Below are positions 23,136 to 35,643 of a stretch of 64,000 bases of DNA, piece by piece. The notes beneath the pieces were generated by a model. The model made no database searches, was not told the origin of the DNA, and worked only from the letters and a program-made list of their open reading frames with translations. The translations under genes were made by a program, and so were the position numbers. Numbering within the stretch: the stretch's first letter is position 1; the number at the start of each line of letters is the position of its first letter. Origin of the DNA: Protopterus annectens (Eukaryota; Chordata; Ceratodontiformes; Protopteridae); contig NC_056733.1 in NCBI RefSeq assembly GCF_019279795.1, forward strand, positions 1,111,884,069 to 1,111,948,068, written 5' to 3'.

Positions 23136-23405
23136 TCAATGGTCTGATTTAAAGATCCTTTTAAGCCATAACCTGGAGCAGGGCACAAATAACTTTAACA
23201 GGTAATATGAAAAGCAGTACTTATGCAGTACATATGCACTTTTCTATATAATACAACTCATAAACAATACAAATTAATATTGTATACAATATAATATGAA
23301 CTGTATACATTAACTTTCTGTGGACCATTGTTCTGCTGTGGTGACCCCTAACGGAAAATTTAAAAGGGGAAGAAGAAAGCATTAGCTTTAAATAAACTAG
23401 TGTTT
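23136..23405 (+). repeat. Unclassified dispersed repeat, copy 1 (split by SINE tail)
   Basis: Aligns over about 170 bp with 24546-24735, sharing GCCATAACCTGGA and TTGTATACAATATAATATG. Alignment breaks at about 23312 and resumes at AATAAACTA near 23390, the gap being a SINE-tail insertion. No coding capacity. Confidence 0.75.
23313..23385 (+). mobile_element. SINE 3' tail fragment
   Basis: CTGCTGTGGTGACCCCTAAC followed by GGAAAA and a GAAGAAGAAAG end. This is the same 3' tail as in the SINE at 52711-52980. Head and body are missing. Confidence 0.7.
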
Positions 23406-23639
23406 AAAGATAAGTGAGAGTGTGCATTTAGGACAATGTTGGGGAAATAAGAGCTAAGCCATTAGATGAATTGTATCAATGTACTGGTCAGTCTATGTCT
23501 CCTTCCTCACCTATAGTTATGGGCTTTAGGCAGTAAACAAAACAATGATACTGCAGATATAGGTAGCAGAAATGAGGTTCTTTGTACGGTTAGCTGGACA
23601 CACTCCCCATGATGGTGTCAAAAGCTCAACAATCTGGGA

Positions 23640-23940
23640 GGATTATGAGTAAATCCACTGCTTCTCAATGTTGACAGGAGTCAATTGAGTTGCACAGTCA
23701 CCATGTGAGGATGCCCCTTGGTGTCTCTCATTGGAGGTGTAACAGGCACAGTCCACTAGGGGTTACCCCCTAGGCAGACCCAGGACATGTTGGAGAAATT
23801 ATATTTCTTAGCTTCCTGGAAGCATCTGGGGAACTCAGAATGAGTGTGAGACTGTTGCTGTAGGTAGGGAGGTCTGGTCTGTCAGCATTTTAGAGCATAA
23901 TGGTGGTGATGATGATGATGATGATGAAGGTGATGAACAT
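23640..23940 (+). mobile_element. Rex3/RTE-like LINE 3' end
   Basis: Contains GGCAGACCCAGGACATGTTG, then a TATATTTCTTAGCTTCCTGG segment and a GGGAGGTCTGGTCTG segment, ending in a (GAT)n run at 23905-23932. This wording resembles the 3' end of Rex3-type RTE elements known from fish (recalled, not aligned). No intact frame remains. Confidence 0.5.
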
Positions 23941-24545
23941 TTCTTCTGTCATTTTCTCATCACTCTACTGTCTGCAGTAATCACATGGCAGTAAATGCAA
24001 AAACCACCAGCACCTTTTAGAGGTCACTATAGAATTCACAGCACTATTTAAGGTTTCACTGACTGTGCACCTTGAACTTGTGTCACTGCTGCAGCCCTTC
24101 TAGTTCTACTGTGTATCAATTTTAATTGCAGTTGCAGGGCTATATCAGCCTTCAAATGCCATCTTACTTTAGTAATGTCAATGTGGCTAACAAAATGAAC
24201 ATGTCAGCATGTTTAGCTCTCTACCACAGTATATATTCTGGTCACTGCTTGTTGTGCAGCACAATCAGATATAACATGTTGAAGTCCAAAGGCATGGAGC
24301 TGATATGAACGTGAGCAATGCCAGTTGTTTTAGACCAGGGGGCTAGGGTATACAGTAACTGATATTAGTAAGGGAGATCAATATATAATCACCAAAAAAT
24401 CAAACTGTGGGAAAACAGAAATGGTTTAAGCTTTTCATCATAATATGAATCAGACTAAATTACTTATGCATTTATTTAATCGGAAAGTCATTAATTCATT
24501 ATTTAATTTTTTTTGTTTGCTTGTCTGCTTGTCAATTGGCTAAAC
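23941..24545. other. No gene recognised
   Basis: Unassigned sequence with only chance frames. Confidence 0.45.
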
Positions 24546-24735
24546 AGTCTGTTTGAAAGATCATTTTCAGCCATAACCTGGAACAAGGCATAAATAACCT
24601 AAACAGATAATACCAAGAGCAATCCATATACAGTACATTTGCACATCTGTAATACCATTCGCAGACAATGCAAATTAACTTTGTATACAATATAATATGG
24701 ACTGTGTATATCTATAACTTCTAATAAACTAAGTT
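24546..24735 (+). repeat. Unclassified dispersed repeat, copy 2
   Basis: Homologous to 23136-23405 in the same orientation, lying 1.4 kb downstream, at roughly three-quarters identity by eye. It lacks the SINE-tail insertion, so it shows the uninterrupted form. Confidence 0.75.
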
Positions 24736-27144
24736 AGGCTGAAAATAATTACATTGCAAGTCATTGAATATTGCTTAATTTTCATGTGTAAGTGTTCCAT
24801 TCCGTTGAAGTCAAGTACCATGGTTCACACAGATCGCACATTTATGTTTTCTTTTCATTCTATCATGGGACAGATATTGGGTGGTTAATCCTATGGAGTC
24901 ATGATAATACAGATGTAGGCTTTTTATGCACTAACACTCATCACAAACATGGGAAGGACACACTTGAATCCTTGCTTGCTTCCTGCTAAAGGACACCTGA
25001 TCAGTACCTGGTGAATATCTTTTTCTACAAGCTTCCTTAGGCAACATTAATGCAGTGTTTCCTTTACTCCCCCCACCCACTGTCCCCACAGAAGGCATGA
25101 TGGCCATTCGCAATTATTTCCTTTTGTCCTATGACAAGTCTTTGAGGATCTCCAGTAGTGCACATTGATTCCTTATCCCTGTGTCAATCAATCAAGACCA
25201 CAGTTGCATTTTTCCTCATACAAACTCGACTTTCATGAGGTACATTGCACTTAGCCCTGAGTTCTAAACAATAAAACTGATAAATTAGAAATTTTGCTCC
25301 GTATGTTGTGTTTTGCCCCATGTTACTGACATGTACTGATTTTAATCATGCATTGTTAACCCATCAAATAAAGCCATTCCAGTGTTATGAAAATTAATAT
25401 CTACAAGGAGTATACTTCTGAAAAATGCAGTGAAAGGTAGCTGCCACTCAATGAATCAGATTATATGTAATGATCTGTGTAGGGCTGCAAACTAAACCAT
25501 TCTTGGAAAGGTTGGAAATCTATTCACTGTTATTGCCAATAGCAAGTCCTTCTAACACTGAGCCAACAGCAGAAACATGTCTGCAGCATGTTTCATGCTA
25601 TAAAAATGAGTCTGTCATTTTTTCCCTATCAGCTTAGATGTTTTGAGGGCTTATTACTGAAAATTTGCTAACTTTATGTGCATACAAGAAACGTCTCATT
25701 TTTTTTCCAAAAAGAGAAAACTTTATATAAGTTGAAGTAATAGTTAAGTACGGCCTTCGGCTGGAAACTACAATTTTAATTTAATCTGTTACATCTCTGT
25801 TTAAACTTCAAAGTTTTATGTGTGCAGAATTCACAGTGCCTGTCAAGCATGAACTGAAGTAATTTGTGTTATGCTAATGAGAATTTCTTCCAAATGCGAA
25901 CAGTGAGCACTTTCATTAGTAAAACTTAAGTAATACATTCCACTTCTTATAGGTACCATTTATGGCATAAGCATCTTATTTATCCCTTGAGCAGCTTCTC
26001 TTTCAACCTAAAACTGACAGGGAACAGATAAATGTAACATTTTGCTTTATGCTGAAAGTGCAAGTCAGCCATTTTCCCAACATTTGCTCATATTTATATA
26101 ATGGTCGCTTCCCTTTAAAAGCTCATATTCATTTTGAGTTACAACAGCCACAATCTGCAATGAAAGATTTAATTCCAAATAGGAATATCAATAAAAGAGT
26201 GCTGAGATGTTGACATCCCCCTCATAGTTTGCTTATCACATTGTTACGAGTGCTTATTTCAAATCTGTGACATACTGCATGCCTTTCACAGCTGAATCCA
26301 AGCAATTTAGTTCCAATCAGGGATTTCAGCAGACAGGAAAGTTTAGCTGTTCACCAGTCTTAGGCTGATAAGTATGTTTGCATTCATGCTATAGAGAAAA
26401 CCTCTGAGCCCCTAACAATTTGAAGTTGCTGGTTATAGTACAGTTCCTAACAGTTCTTGTTTGTTTGCTTTCTTCTCTTCAGCCTTGAAGAGCAGGAAAA
26501 CATTTTGTCATCCAATTCTTTTGATACCAGTGGAAAATTATAATACTGTATTAAAGAGAAGCAGGTCTGACATATATTGTATACAAAGTGTTAATCAGAT
26601 GTTAAAATTATACTCAAGAAAAGCGTGATTTGACCAAACACTGTACTGAGAGCTTCCTGTTGGCAAAATTATATGCCTCTGTTACCTCAAGTCAGGTACA
26701 TCGAAAACAGAGAACATAGCTAACAGTAGGTAATACTACAGTTCATTTTTAATATTTGCTGCTTTGTTCTTTTTCTGATTAAGATCTTTGAACAGCAAAT
26801 GCAACTCTTCGTATGCACATCTTAAAACAGTATTTTTTGTAATTAACATTAGTATAATCACTTTTGAGGCTTCTTACCCCTTTGCCAAAGCAAAAAAGGC
26901 AATGAAAAGCTCCCTAATGCTTTGGAGGCCAGATGTTTTACTTACCTTTTTAAAAAGCACTCTTTTTCCTCATAATTTCTTACTTCTGCTCATCTTCTAA
27001 ATGATTTCATTCCGTGTCGCCCTCCATCCACCTGTTTCAGCCCTACACTACCACCTGCAATGTATCCACTCTTGGGAGACTGAAATGGAAAGGATGCATA
27101 ACTTCCCCCTCTAACAAAATATAATGTGAGCTCCTTTTCCAGAA
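24736..27144. other. No gene recognised; complex non-repetitive sequence
   Basis: AT-rich but high-complexity sequence without repeat signatures, the longest such stretch in the left half. If the window holds any conserved noncoding sequence, this block (especially 25550-26780) is the likeliest place, but nothing in the sequence alone proves it. Confidence 0.4.
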
Positions 27145-27201
<57 letters not shown>

Positions 27202-27232
27202 GCATATTTGTGTATTTTGTGTGTGTGTGTGT
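27145..27232 (+). repeat. (TG)n microsatellite
   Basis: TG run of about 54 bases, a break, then a second TG run at 27218-27232. Confidence 0.96.
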
Positions 27233-28515
27233 GCCTTTTCTCTGCTGCGTGTCTTTTTTACACTATTATTATCATTGCACACAATTAATTTTCTTGTTAA
27301 ACACATCTTTACTAGAAAGGAAACAGAGGTTTTTCTGGTTTTAATCCTGCTGGTTCTTTTGTTCTTCTAAGGTTTGTTGCTCTGTGCTGCTATGTCTCCA
27401 TGTTACCAGTGGGAAAAGCACTAATCGCCATTTACAAGATTCACGTTAAATCTAACTGATCTGTTCGGGCCCATACCACCTGCTAATGTAAACATCACCC
27501 CATATCTTATTGTATATACCAGAAAGCAGTAACAGTCGTGTCATACAACAAACCAAAGCTGATAGAAATTATATCATCTTTAAAGCTTTTCCAAACTGCT
27601 GCTATAATATCCTGAATGATCACACTGGTAATTAACTGGAACTGCATATTACGCCACCCTCACCTGCAACCTACTGATGAATCTTTCAAGCTTCTCTGTA
27701 ATACTTTAAACAACTGCACTGACAAAATCACCCCCATAATCATAGTGGAAAATGCTACGGTACACATGACTGGTGGAATTACAAAGTCAGCAAATTCATA
27801 AAGCAAAAGGAAAAAATGTAAAACGCTTTCAGACTTTATTAAATTGAATGCAAAAAAGGCTTTAGCCAAATCTAAAGCAACTAAAAGAAGTGACGCTTCC
27901 TTTGAAGGAAAACGTGCCATCAGGATGAGTGATAACAAGGCTTTCTAGAACCACATCTGTAAAAGGAAGTGGCAGGAACAAAACGTTTTTATGTTAGAAC
28001 AAAATGGTATTACCATAACAGAACCATGAGGTATAGCTAACAGAACAGCATACTGATCTGGAGCAAATTTCAGGCCAAAAAAAGAAAAATATATCCAGTG
28101 TTCCTCTTAACAATTCAGTCTCACCTCTAATTACACATGGAATAGGTCATCTTTGCCCTGAATAAGGTCAGAAATCAGTTCCATGGGATTAGATGAGATG
28201 TAGGGAGCTTAATTTGGGGAAGTCAAATATAGCTTAGTATGCACATTATACAAATAGAGTAGAGTGTTAAATCTGGCTGTGTCCCACATATCTGGAAACA
28301 GGTTATTGTAGTTCCAGTCCACAAGAAAGGTAATTCCACAGACCAACCAACCTCATAAGCAGATTGTGCAGGGTAACAGTGAGAATCACCATGGAACTTA
28401 TTCAGACAGGTGTGAGAAACTGTCTTCTCCATGACCTGATAGTAGAATTTTGCTAAAGATGGATGTATGCTTAACCTCATAACTTACTTTAGTAGTGAGA
28501 ATAGCACTGTGGGTA
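27233..28515. other. No gene recognised
   Basis: Unassigned sequence. Open stretches below 95 codons on both strands look like chance. Confidence 0.45.
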
Positions 28516-28825
28516 AAGTCATACCTCTTAACTGTCCAGATTTTCACAGAAAGTCCAGATTTCTGCCTCATTTTTTGTCTGTTCCTCATTGTGGTTTTCT
28601 GGCAAAACACCAAGGACTGAAGCCACTAAATTATGGCATACAGTTGAGTTTCAGACTTCATATCCTTCAGAAAATTCATGCTTATACAAATCCTGTTGTT
28701 CTAGAAACTTTCCAAGTTTATAAGACCAATATTTAATTTTGTCCCTATTTTTGAGCCTTTGACCCCCCCCCCATTATTTTAGGCTTTGTCTAGATGTCTT
28801 GGACTAAGAGGTTGAGAGGTATGGA
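28516..28825. mobile_element. Non-autonomous DNA element with CATACCTC-type inverted ends
   Basis: The left end CATACCTCTTAACTGTCCAG and the right end, read in reverse as CATACCTCTCAACC, form imperfect terminal inverted repeats about 310 bp apart. TAAAGT occurs just outside the left end and two bases past the right end, a possible target duplication. No transposase. Related ends occur at 40755-40925, 51095/55509 and 59688. Confidence 0.55.
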
Positions 28826-28929
28826 TAAAGTTCATGTAGTGTATCTCACCCTTGCTAATGCATTTTTCACAATTCCACATTAAAGAAACATTTATAAACT
28901 CAGGCATCTAAAGTTAAATGAAGTCATAA

Positions 28930-30052
28930 CTAGGGTTCAAAATTGGTTATATGGTCATTTACAACAGGTAAGAACTGCAGGACTGCTATCTCCCAACCCT
29001 TTTACCAGTGGAGTTTGTCAAGGCTCTGTCCTATGGCTACTCCTTTTTTGGCATCTTTTTCTCAAATCTCAAAACTGACTCCATTGTTTGGCTCACCAAA
29101 TATGCAGATAACTGCAAACTTAGGACTGTTATGCTTAACCTTGCTTACCCCACCTCTCCTGTGATAAGTCAACATAACACACAAATTATGCAGTTAAACT
29201 GATCCTATCTTCATTGTCAAACATGCTGCATTATATAACTGAAAAATCTGAGAGTATTGTCCTGAACCCTGCCTAAATGGCCTCTCCTCAAATGGCACTT
29301 AACATAAAGCACAACAAAAAGATTTTGTTTTCAGCATTCAAAAATGAAGGATCCTGATACTTGCCCCCCCCCCCCCCCCCCACAGATAATCTGCTATTGG
29401 TCAGCAACAATTAAAAGTTGACAAAATAGCAAAATACCTTAACATTCTTGTAGATAATGACCTTTCATTTGATACCTACATGGCCACTCAGAAAGACAAA
29501 GTGTATAGACTTGACCACCTGATCTGCTATGGGATTGACAGCTGTGCAAAGGAGGTAATTATTCCCCTAGACACAGGTCTTACCAGACCAATAATAGAAT
29601 ACTGCACTCTGTTCTGATACCCACTCACTTAGCATCTAGTACAGCTGAGGAAGGTATGAAAATTCCTCACAATGGCAACAGACTGGCTTTAAGGCTTGTC
29701 TTATAGCCAAAGACTACATTAACAGTGTCCTCCAAGTTAGAGGAGGCCTATGCCTGGCATACACAGCATTAAATGTTTTCTGTTCTTTTGCTTAGAATGT
29801 CCCACTGCTGACCAAAGCACTATGGGATACCCATTATCTATACTGTGAAACCCAATCAATTCATATTTCGAAGACTCCCATGGCTATGGAATAAACTCCT
29901 TCTCTCATTTAAATTCAGCCCATAAATATATGCCTTTGAAAAGGAACTGGATAATACAGGAGTATCTGGAAGTTCCAATATGGAATTCGGGATAGCAGGC
30001 TCTTTAACGGCCAGTAGGCCTTGACCTTGTGCAAAAAAAATCTATGAACAAG
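28930..30052 (+). mobile_element. CR1-family LINE, older diverged subfamily
   Basis: Decayed RT with TSGVCQGSVLW (28997-29030), FGIFFSNLKTDSIVWLTKYA (29046-29106) and YADN in place of the catalytic FADD. It continues through LTRPIIEYCTLF (29580-29616) and a WLWNKLLLSFKFSP-type segment (29880-29925) to a CR1-like terminus ATCTATGAACAAGTGA at 30040-30055. A poly-C run (29363-29381) has expanded inside it. More diverged than the other CR1 copies. Confidence 0.75.
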
Positions 30053-30861
30053 TGAGAATTAGGATTATCTCATCTATGATCAGTCTATAAAATCCTGAAT
30101 TCTTCTTATCTGAGAAACTTGACTGGCTCCTCTGTAGAAAGCTAGATGATCATCTTTCACATTTCAGCAAGATGGACAAAAGGTCACATGTAACTTTATT
30201 ATCTGTTGTGTGTTTATTTAACTTCCTTTGCACTCGACGGAAAGCAGAAATCCTGTTTAAGGCATACATATTGACATTTTGTTAACCAGTTTACTGTGTG
30301 CCTAGATGGGCTGAATACACCTGTTTTATAGTATCATTTGTTAAAATACTACACCTATCAGCTGCACCGTAGATTGTCAAAAGCATACCTTTCCAGGTAT
30401 TATTGTTTTTTAAAACCCAAAGTTTCCCATCAGACAGTCTTGTGATATGATAGACCATTAAAATACATTAGAGAAACAGCATAACATTTTCCTTAAAGTA
30501 TGCAATAATAGAAACAAAATTATAAGTCAGATAAATTATTTCAAGGTATAGAGGCAATGATTTTATAAAAAGATTACTGAACAGGTCTGAGATATTTGAC
30601 TTCATTAATACATAGAGCATTAACCACAGAGATACCACTGCTGCCTTTTTACAAGCATGGAACATTAAAAGATAGAAGGGACACTGCTAATAATGTAACT
30701 AAATACTGAAATAATCATAACCATGATTAAAAAATCATCAATATAAAAATATATAATTGAAATGAAACAGTGACAACAATCAGTGTTCACTTATGACCAC
30801 ACTGTTTAAAAGAGTCAGATCTGCAGAAGAAACCCATCAGACATAAAATAATCACATATGT

Positions 30862-30928
<67 letters not shown>

Positions 30929-31061
30929 GAAACAAAATATGAAATTTGATGAAAACCCTGACAACTACCAGCTTTTACAGTTTTAACAAATGATATAATA
31001 TAAACTCAGATATGTAGACAGGCATACTTGTATTCCTGACCATCTCTCTGAAACTATATTT
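30053..31061. other. No gene recognised; contains a (CA)n run
   Basis: AT-rich sequence. A (CA)n microsatellite of about 65 bases lies at 30863-30927. Confidence 0.6.
30863..30927. repeat. (CA)n microsatellite
   Basis: Pure CA run. Confidence 0.96.
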
Positions 31062-32110
31062 CATAGATTCATAGCTTGTTACTACTAGGCCAATGGTCAG
31101 AGAGGTAGCTTTCTAAGCCTAGTCAAGTTTTCCCAAAAGAATAATGACATTATGTATCCCCATAGGACATTGAGGGCCAGTCATTTATAAGCTACCTCTG
31201 TCCACAGGGAACATGGGTGTCAAGCCTGGTGTAGATTTTTGATTCCCCATCCACTGGTGTAGGTTGTGCTTAAACTGGGTAATAAGCAAACTCAGCTTCA
31301 TATGGATGGGAAGCCTGTTCTGTAGGAGGGGCAGTCTCTGGGTCACATCTATCTTTCCAGCATGTTCTGTTTAAGTCACAGACAAAATTCAGGTCCCTTG
31401 TATTTCTTGTACTGTTTGACTTATGAATATACAGGAGATTCATAAGTGTGGGAGTTGTGGATGTCTTATAAGCCAGGCATAGATTACCCCTCAGCAATCT
31501 ATAGGAGACTGAGTAGAGGGAAAGAGCTTTAAAGTGCTCTGAGTAAGGCAGGTTTGTTACGCCTTGTATTCTTTTTGTAAGGAACCTCTGAGGTCAATCT
31601 AGTTCCTGCATATGCCTGCTCAGGTACATACCAAAGGGAGCATTGTTCTCTATGATTGGTCTGATAAGGGTGGAGTACAGTGGAATAATGTCCTCTTTGG
31701 ACCTAGATGCCATGCTCTTACTTATAAAGTATGCAACAAAAAGGCATTCCTCACCTCCTTGGCCACATGGTGGTTGAAGCCAAGGCTACTGTCTATGTGT
31801 GTACCCAGATCACCGCCAATTTAGTCGACTCTTGTGGGCACATTATCAACATGGTATTTAGCCTGCATGGTGGACTTCCCAAAGTGTACAATTATGTATT
31901 TCTTAGCATTGAGTTTAACACCATGTTTTGGCACCATTTGTTAGTCAGAGACAGGCCTTCTTGAAGAATGCTAGTGTCTGCAGGGAAGTTGATGATAACC
32001 CCTAGCATGCAATCATCTGCAAACTTAACCATAAATCTTCAGCATGTGCTTCCACTTCAGAGAAATACATCACTTACAAAGACTAAATATATCTAGGACC
32101 ATTGAAACGA
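31062..32110 (-). mobile_element. CR1-family LINE, minus strand, diverged 3' half
   Basis: The minus strand ends at 31062 with CTATGAATCTATGAA, the CR1-type 8-bp terminus. Upstream it reads KFADDCMLGVIIN (32030-31990), a HFGKSTMQAKYHVDNVPTRV segment (31880-31820) and an IENNAPFGMYL-like block (31660-31630). A later tail (ETAPPTEQASHP region, 31300-31340) replaces the usual WN-LP segment. The catalytic FADD survives, but frameshifts and stops split the frame. Confidence 0.78.
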
Positions 32111-33761
32111 ATGCCTTCAACATAGCTCTTTTTACAGCTTGCTTAAAGATCAGCTAACTTACCTGAAAAACACCAATGTTTTACATTGTTAGGGACAATA
32201 ACTAATACAATGCATATTTTTTAGTATGTAGACATCAACATTTGGATATGTGCATACCTTTTTGGTAGTTGGTTGGGCTTTCTCAAACATATATGTTGAT
32301 TTCATCAGGGTGCAAAGAGTGAAGGTGACAAGTCTCGTCAACAAAAAAGTACATTGGAGCAATATCAGTGGTTGATATTTGGGACATCCAATCATCTAAG
32401 TATTTAGCCAATGCTCAGTGATGTGGATTTGGAAAGGGCAATTGCCTGTGAACACTAGCATAAGCTTTCCAACAGATAACAGAAGACAACTTTAATGTTC
32501 TGCCTAAAGGAAGGCTAAGATCAGTCAGCATGGCAGTTTTATTGTTATGTTTAAATTGAATTGCAGCTTTATTGTCAACTGTAGAAAATGAAGCAATGCC
32601 CAGTCCTTTTAAGAATGATATATCAAGCACTAAGAAAAAATTACTCATTAATTTGCTCCTGATTGCTCTTTATGCCATTCTGTTTGATAAACACATGGAG
32701 AAGGCAATGGATATGAATTCATTCTCTGAAACCTAAATCTTGTCTGTTGTCTATGATGCATCAATTCACATGGCTCACATTAGCTACCAGAACCATCGGC
32801 ATTACTCATATTAGTAGATGTTCTGCATTGCCCTTTGTCGTGACAAGGTGTAAATGATTTATAATTGATAGAAGTGTTCAGCCTTTATAAAAATCAGTAT
32901 TCCTGATATGCAGTGTTATTACGTTATTATTGTACCTCTGCTCTCAGATGTGGTGCACATCACACCCCATAGCTGTTCAGTTCACTAAATCCTGCAGGTT
33001 TAACCTTCTTTGAATGACTGTACATTTGACATGGGTCCATTCCAGAACACAAGGCAACTCTGGGTATGGAACTGCCATACATCTTGTTGCATGATCACAT
33101 GATCAGTGTCATAACAGGATCTGTACCAAAATGGCAGACTTGATAAGGTCCCATATTTATTACCATCTCACCTCACAGTTGTACTGATCTAAATGATATT
33201 AAAACAAAATACTAACAGAATTTGACAAATTTATTTCTGTTTGCATCTTAAGAGTGGTAAAGTTAAAAAAAGTGTATATTAGGGGAGCCAGACAGATTTT
33301 AAAATATCACTATATGTAGTCTTAAAGAAAGCTTTTGCTAAAGGTTAAAATGAATCAACATAATGCAAGTTTCTTAGGAAAACATTCAATTTTATAATAG
33401 AAACTTTAGATAATAAAAAGAATGAGCAATTACACGCTTCCCTAAAGCTTAACAATATAATCTCAGTGCAGAGAATTATTTGCAAGGTATAGTTTGTATC
33501 CAGAAACAGTGTACATAGGACGATTTTTCATTAAAGGCAACCCATACATTCCAAAGCCATCCACAGTAATCTAGCCCTATAATGCACTGAAAGATAACCC
33601 TGGCATGCATTCCTGTGTGCCAAATACTTAAGCCACTGTTTTGCTTTGTAGGCCATGAATACATTCTGAGTCAGTTGCTTCATAGGATACAATGAAGCTC
33701 ACAGTATAAAATATCAGAATCCATTTCATATTACATTGTTCAATTAATGACACCTCTCAGT
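32111..33761. other. No gene recognised
   Basis: AT-rich sequence with chance frames only (for example 32415-32648 minus, 77 codons). Confidence 0.5.
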
Positions 33762-34315
33762 ACATGGTATTCATTGAGTACAGTGCCTACTTTGGTATGT
33801 ATCTAACCAGACACATCCAACAACTGGAATTGTTCACAGATGTTCCTCACTAAAAGAATACAAGACATTAGTAGCATGTCCCATGCAGACAACTTCAAAG
33901 CCCTATCCCTGTATTCTGTCTCCTACTGGTTGTTGATGAGAAATGTATGTCTGGCACACAAAGCATTGTTGAACTGCACCCTGAAGGACCTCCTGCATAT
34001 TCATGAAACAAACAGCACTGGAATTACCATTCTAAAGACTTAAAAATGTTGTTTGTGATTAAAATAGAACCTGCAGGAGGGGCAGGTATATATCTCAGGG
34101 ACTACCTCTTCACTGAAACAGGCTCCCCATCCATGTGAAGAAGAGTTCCTCCCTAAACCAATTCAAGTGTAACATGGACAATTGGATGGGGAACAGGAAA
34201 TTGCTCCCTGATTTGGCACCTATGTCTCTAATGGACACAGACAGTCTGTAAATGGTTAATTTCCCAGGCCCCTGCTTGCAAATGTTCCATCTTCTAAATC
34301 TCTGCTTACCCTTAT
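33762..34315 (+). mobile_element. CR1-family LINE 3' fragment, left part, interrupted by an LTR element
   Basis: Starts with IEYSAYFGMYLTRHIQQLEL (33771-33830) and runs through a broken C-terminal tail into the same 3' UTR subtype as 395-1122. It stops at 34315, where the gypsy LTR begins, and resumes at 40652. Confidence 0.88.
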
Positions 34316-34576
34316 TGTAGAATAGTGTGTGTCTTGTACCTTTAAGAAGCATTTCCAAGGGCAGCATGTGCATATAAATGGCAAGCACATGCTAGCTTCA
34401 GTGCCATTTTGAGAGTGCAGTCAGAGGATGAGGATGTATGAGTGTGATAGCTAGTTTGTTTATAAGTTTATCTAAGTTAGTTAATAAGCCTCAATCCTGA
34501 TGTGCTTGTACATAATAAAGCTGTTTGAACAGAACCCACAGATGTTCGTCTCTTTTACCTGACCAGACGAGCAACA
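34316..34576 (+). repeat. 5' LTR of the gypsy element
   Basis: TGTAGAA start, CAACA end. Contains a TATA-like CATATAAAT (34370-34378) and a polyadenylation signal AATAAA (about 34515), in the usual U3-R-U5 order. Confidence 0.92.
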
Positions 34577-34594
34577 TGGTGTCAGAACCAGGAT
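34577..34594 (+). promoter_or_regulatory. Primer-binding site
   Basis: TGGTGTCAGAACCAGGAT directly abuts the 5' LTR. It starts TGG, as expected for complementarity to a tRNA 3' CCA end. The tRNA type is not assigned. Confidence 0.75.
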
Positions 34595-35643
34595 TCCAGA
34601 GACTGCTTTTCAGAGCTACAAAGTGCAGAGTTAACAGTGAAGGTAAACTAAGTGAACCGAGTACAAAAAAGGCCAGAAACGAGGAAATGAAAACTCGCAC
34701 AAACAATTTATTTTTATCAAAAAGATAAAAACGGAGCATTACAAGGGCACAGAACAAATGATTAAGCAAATGAAATGCACAAAATGTTTATTAATTGAAT
34801 GAAATGTTTAAAATTAAGGTATTTCATAAAACGATTATCAGAAAAGCACATAAGGAGTTTGGAATTACCTTGGAATTGCAAAATGAGCATGTTTAAAGTA
34901 ATACAAACATGTTTAGAGTAAAACGAGCACAAGGAAAGTATAATGGGCATGAAAAGAGATTAAACAAGCAAAATGAATATAATATAAAGGGGCAAAAAGA
35001 GCACATTAAGCATAAATAAAGCAAAGCGACTGTATGTTTTTTGGCAAATTACTGTGTTTTGGCATAAACTACTATTTTGCATTGATTAAAGCTATTCAGG
35101 GCATAATTAGAGTTATTTGAAGTATCTGAAAGTATGTAAAAGTGCTTACACTGTATGTTTATTACTGTGCATTTATTCCAAAAAGTTTGTGTGCAATGAT
35201 TTCCTAAAGTGCAGTCAAAATACAGCCATTTCAAAAAGTTTCTTGTGTTGGGTGTGTCTATTCACATAGTGCAGCCATTACAGTGTGTTTCTTGCACTGT
35301 ACAGAGTTATTTAGCAAAGTACAGCCATTTTGGTAAAGTTTCAGTATTCTGTGTACTGTTTATTCGAAATGTTTCTTACTCTGAGCTTCTTCTGCCCATT
35401 TTATTCACACAGTAGAGTCATTTTGAAATGTTTTTTTTTACATTGATAAGAGATGATTTCTTACAGTACAGTGATTTCAAGAGTATTCTTGCGTCCAGGA
35501 GACTTATTTCACAAAGTTCCGTTATTCAGTGGCTTGTGGTGTTATTGGGAATAGTTACAGGTACTGGCATAAATTTCTGGCGTATGTATATGTGTATGTG
35601 TGTTCATGCATACTTGCAAAAGCCTTCACTGGCATGTGTTAAT
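34595..35643 (+). other. Long gypsy leader with degenerate internal repeats
   Basis: About 1 kb of untranslated leader. Short motifs recur: a GAGCA(T/C)A-type block at 34840-35010, and GTGCAGCCATT / ACAGCCATTT with TTTCTTG at 35210-35440. No protein is recognised. Confidence 0.6.

Noticed and set aside
26990-27370. Short His-Thr and Cys-Val proteins
   Set aside because: Translations of the TG/CA microsatellite.
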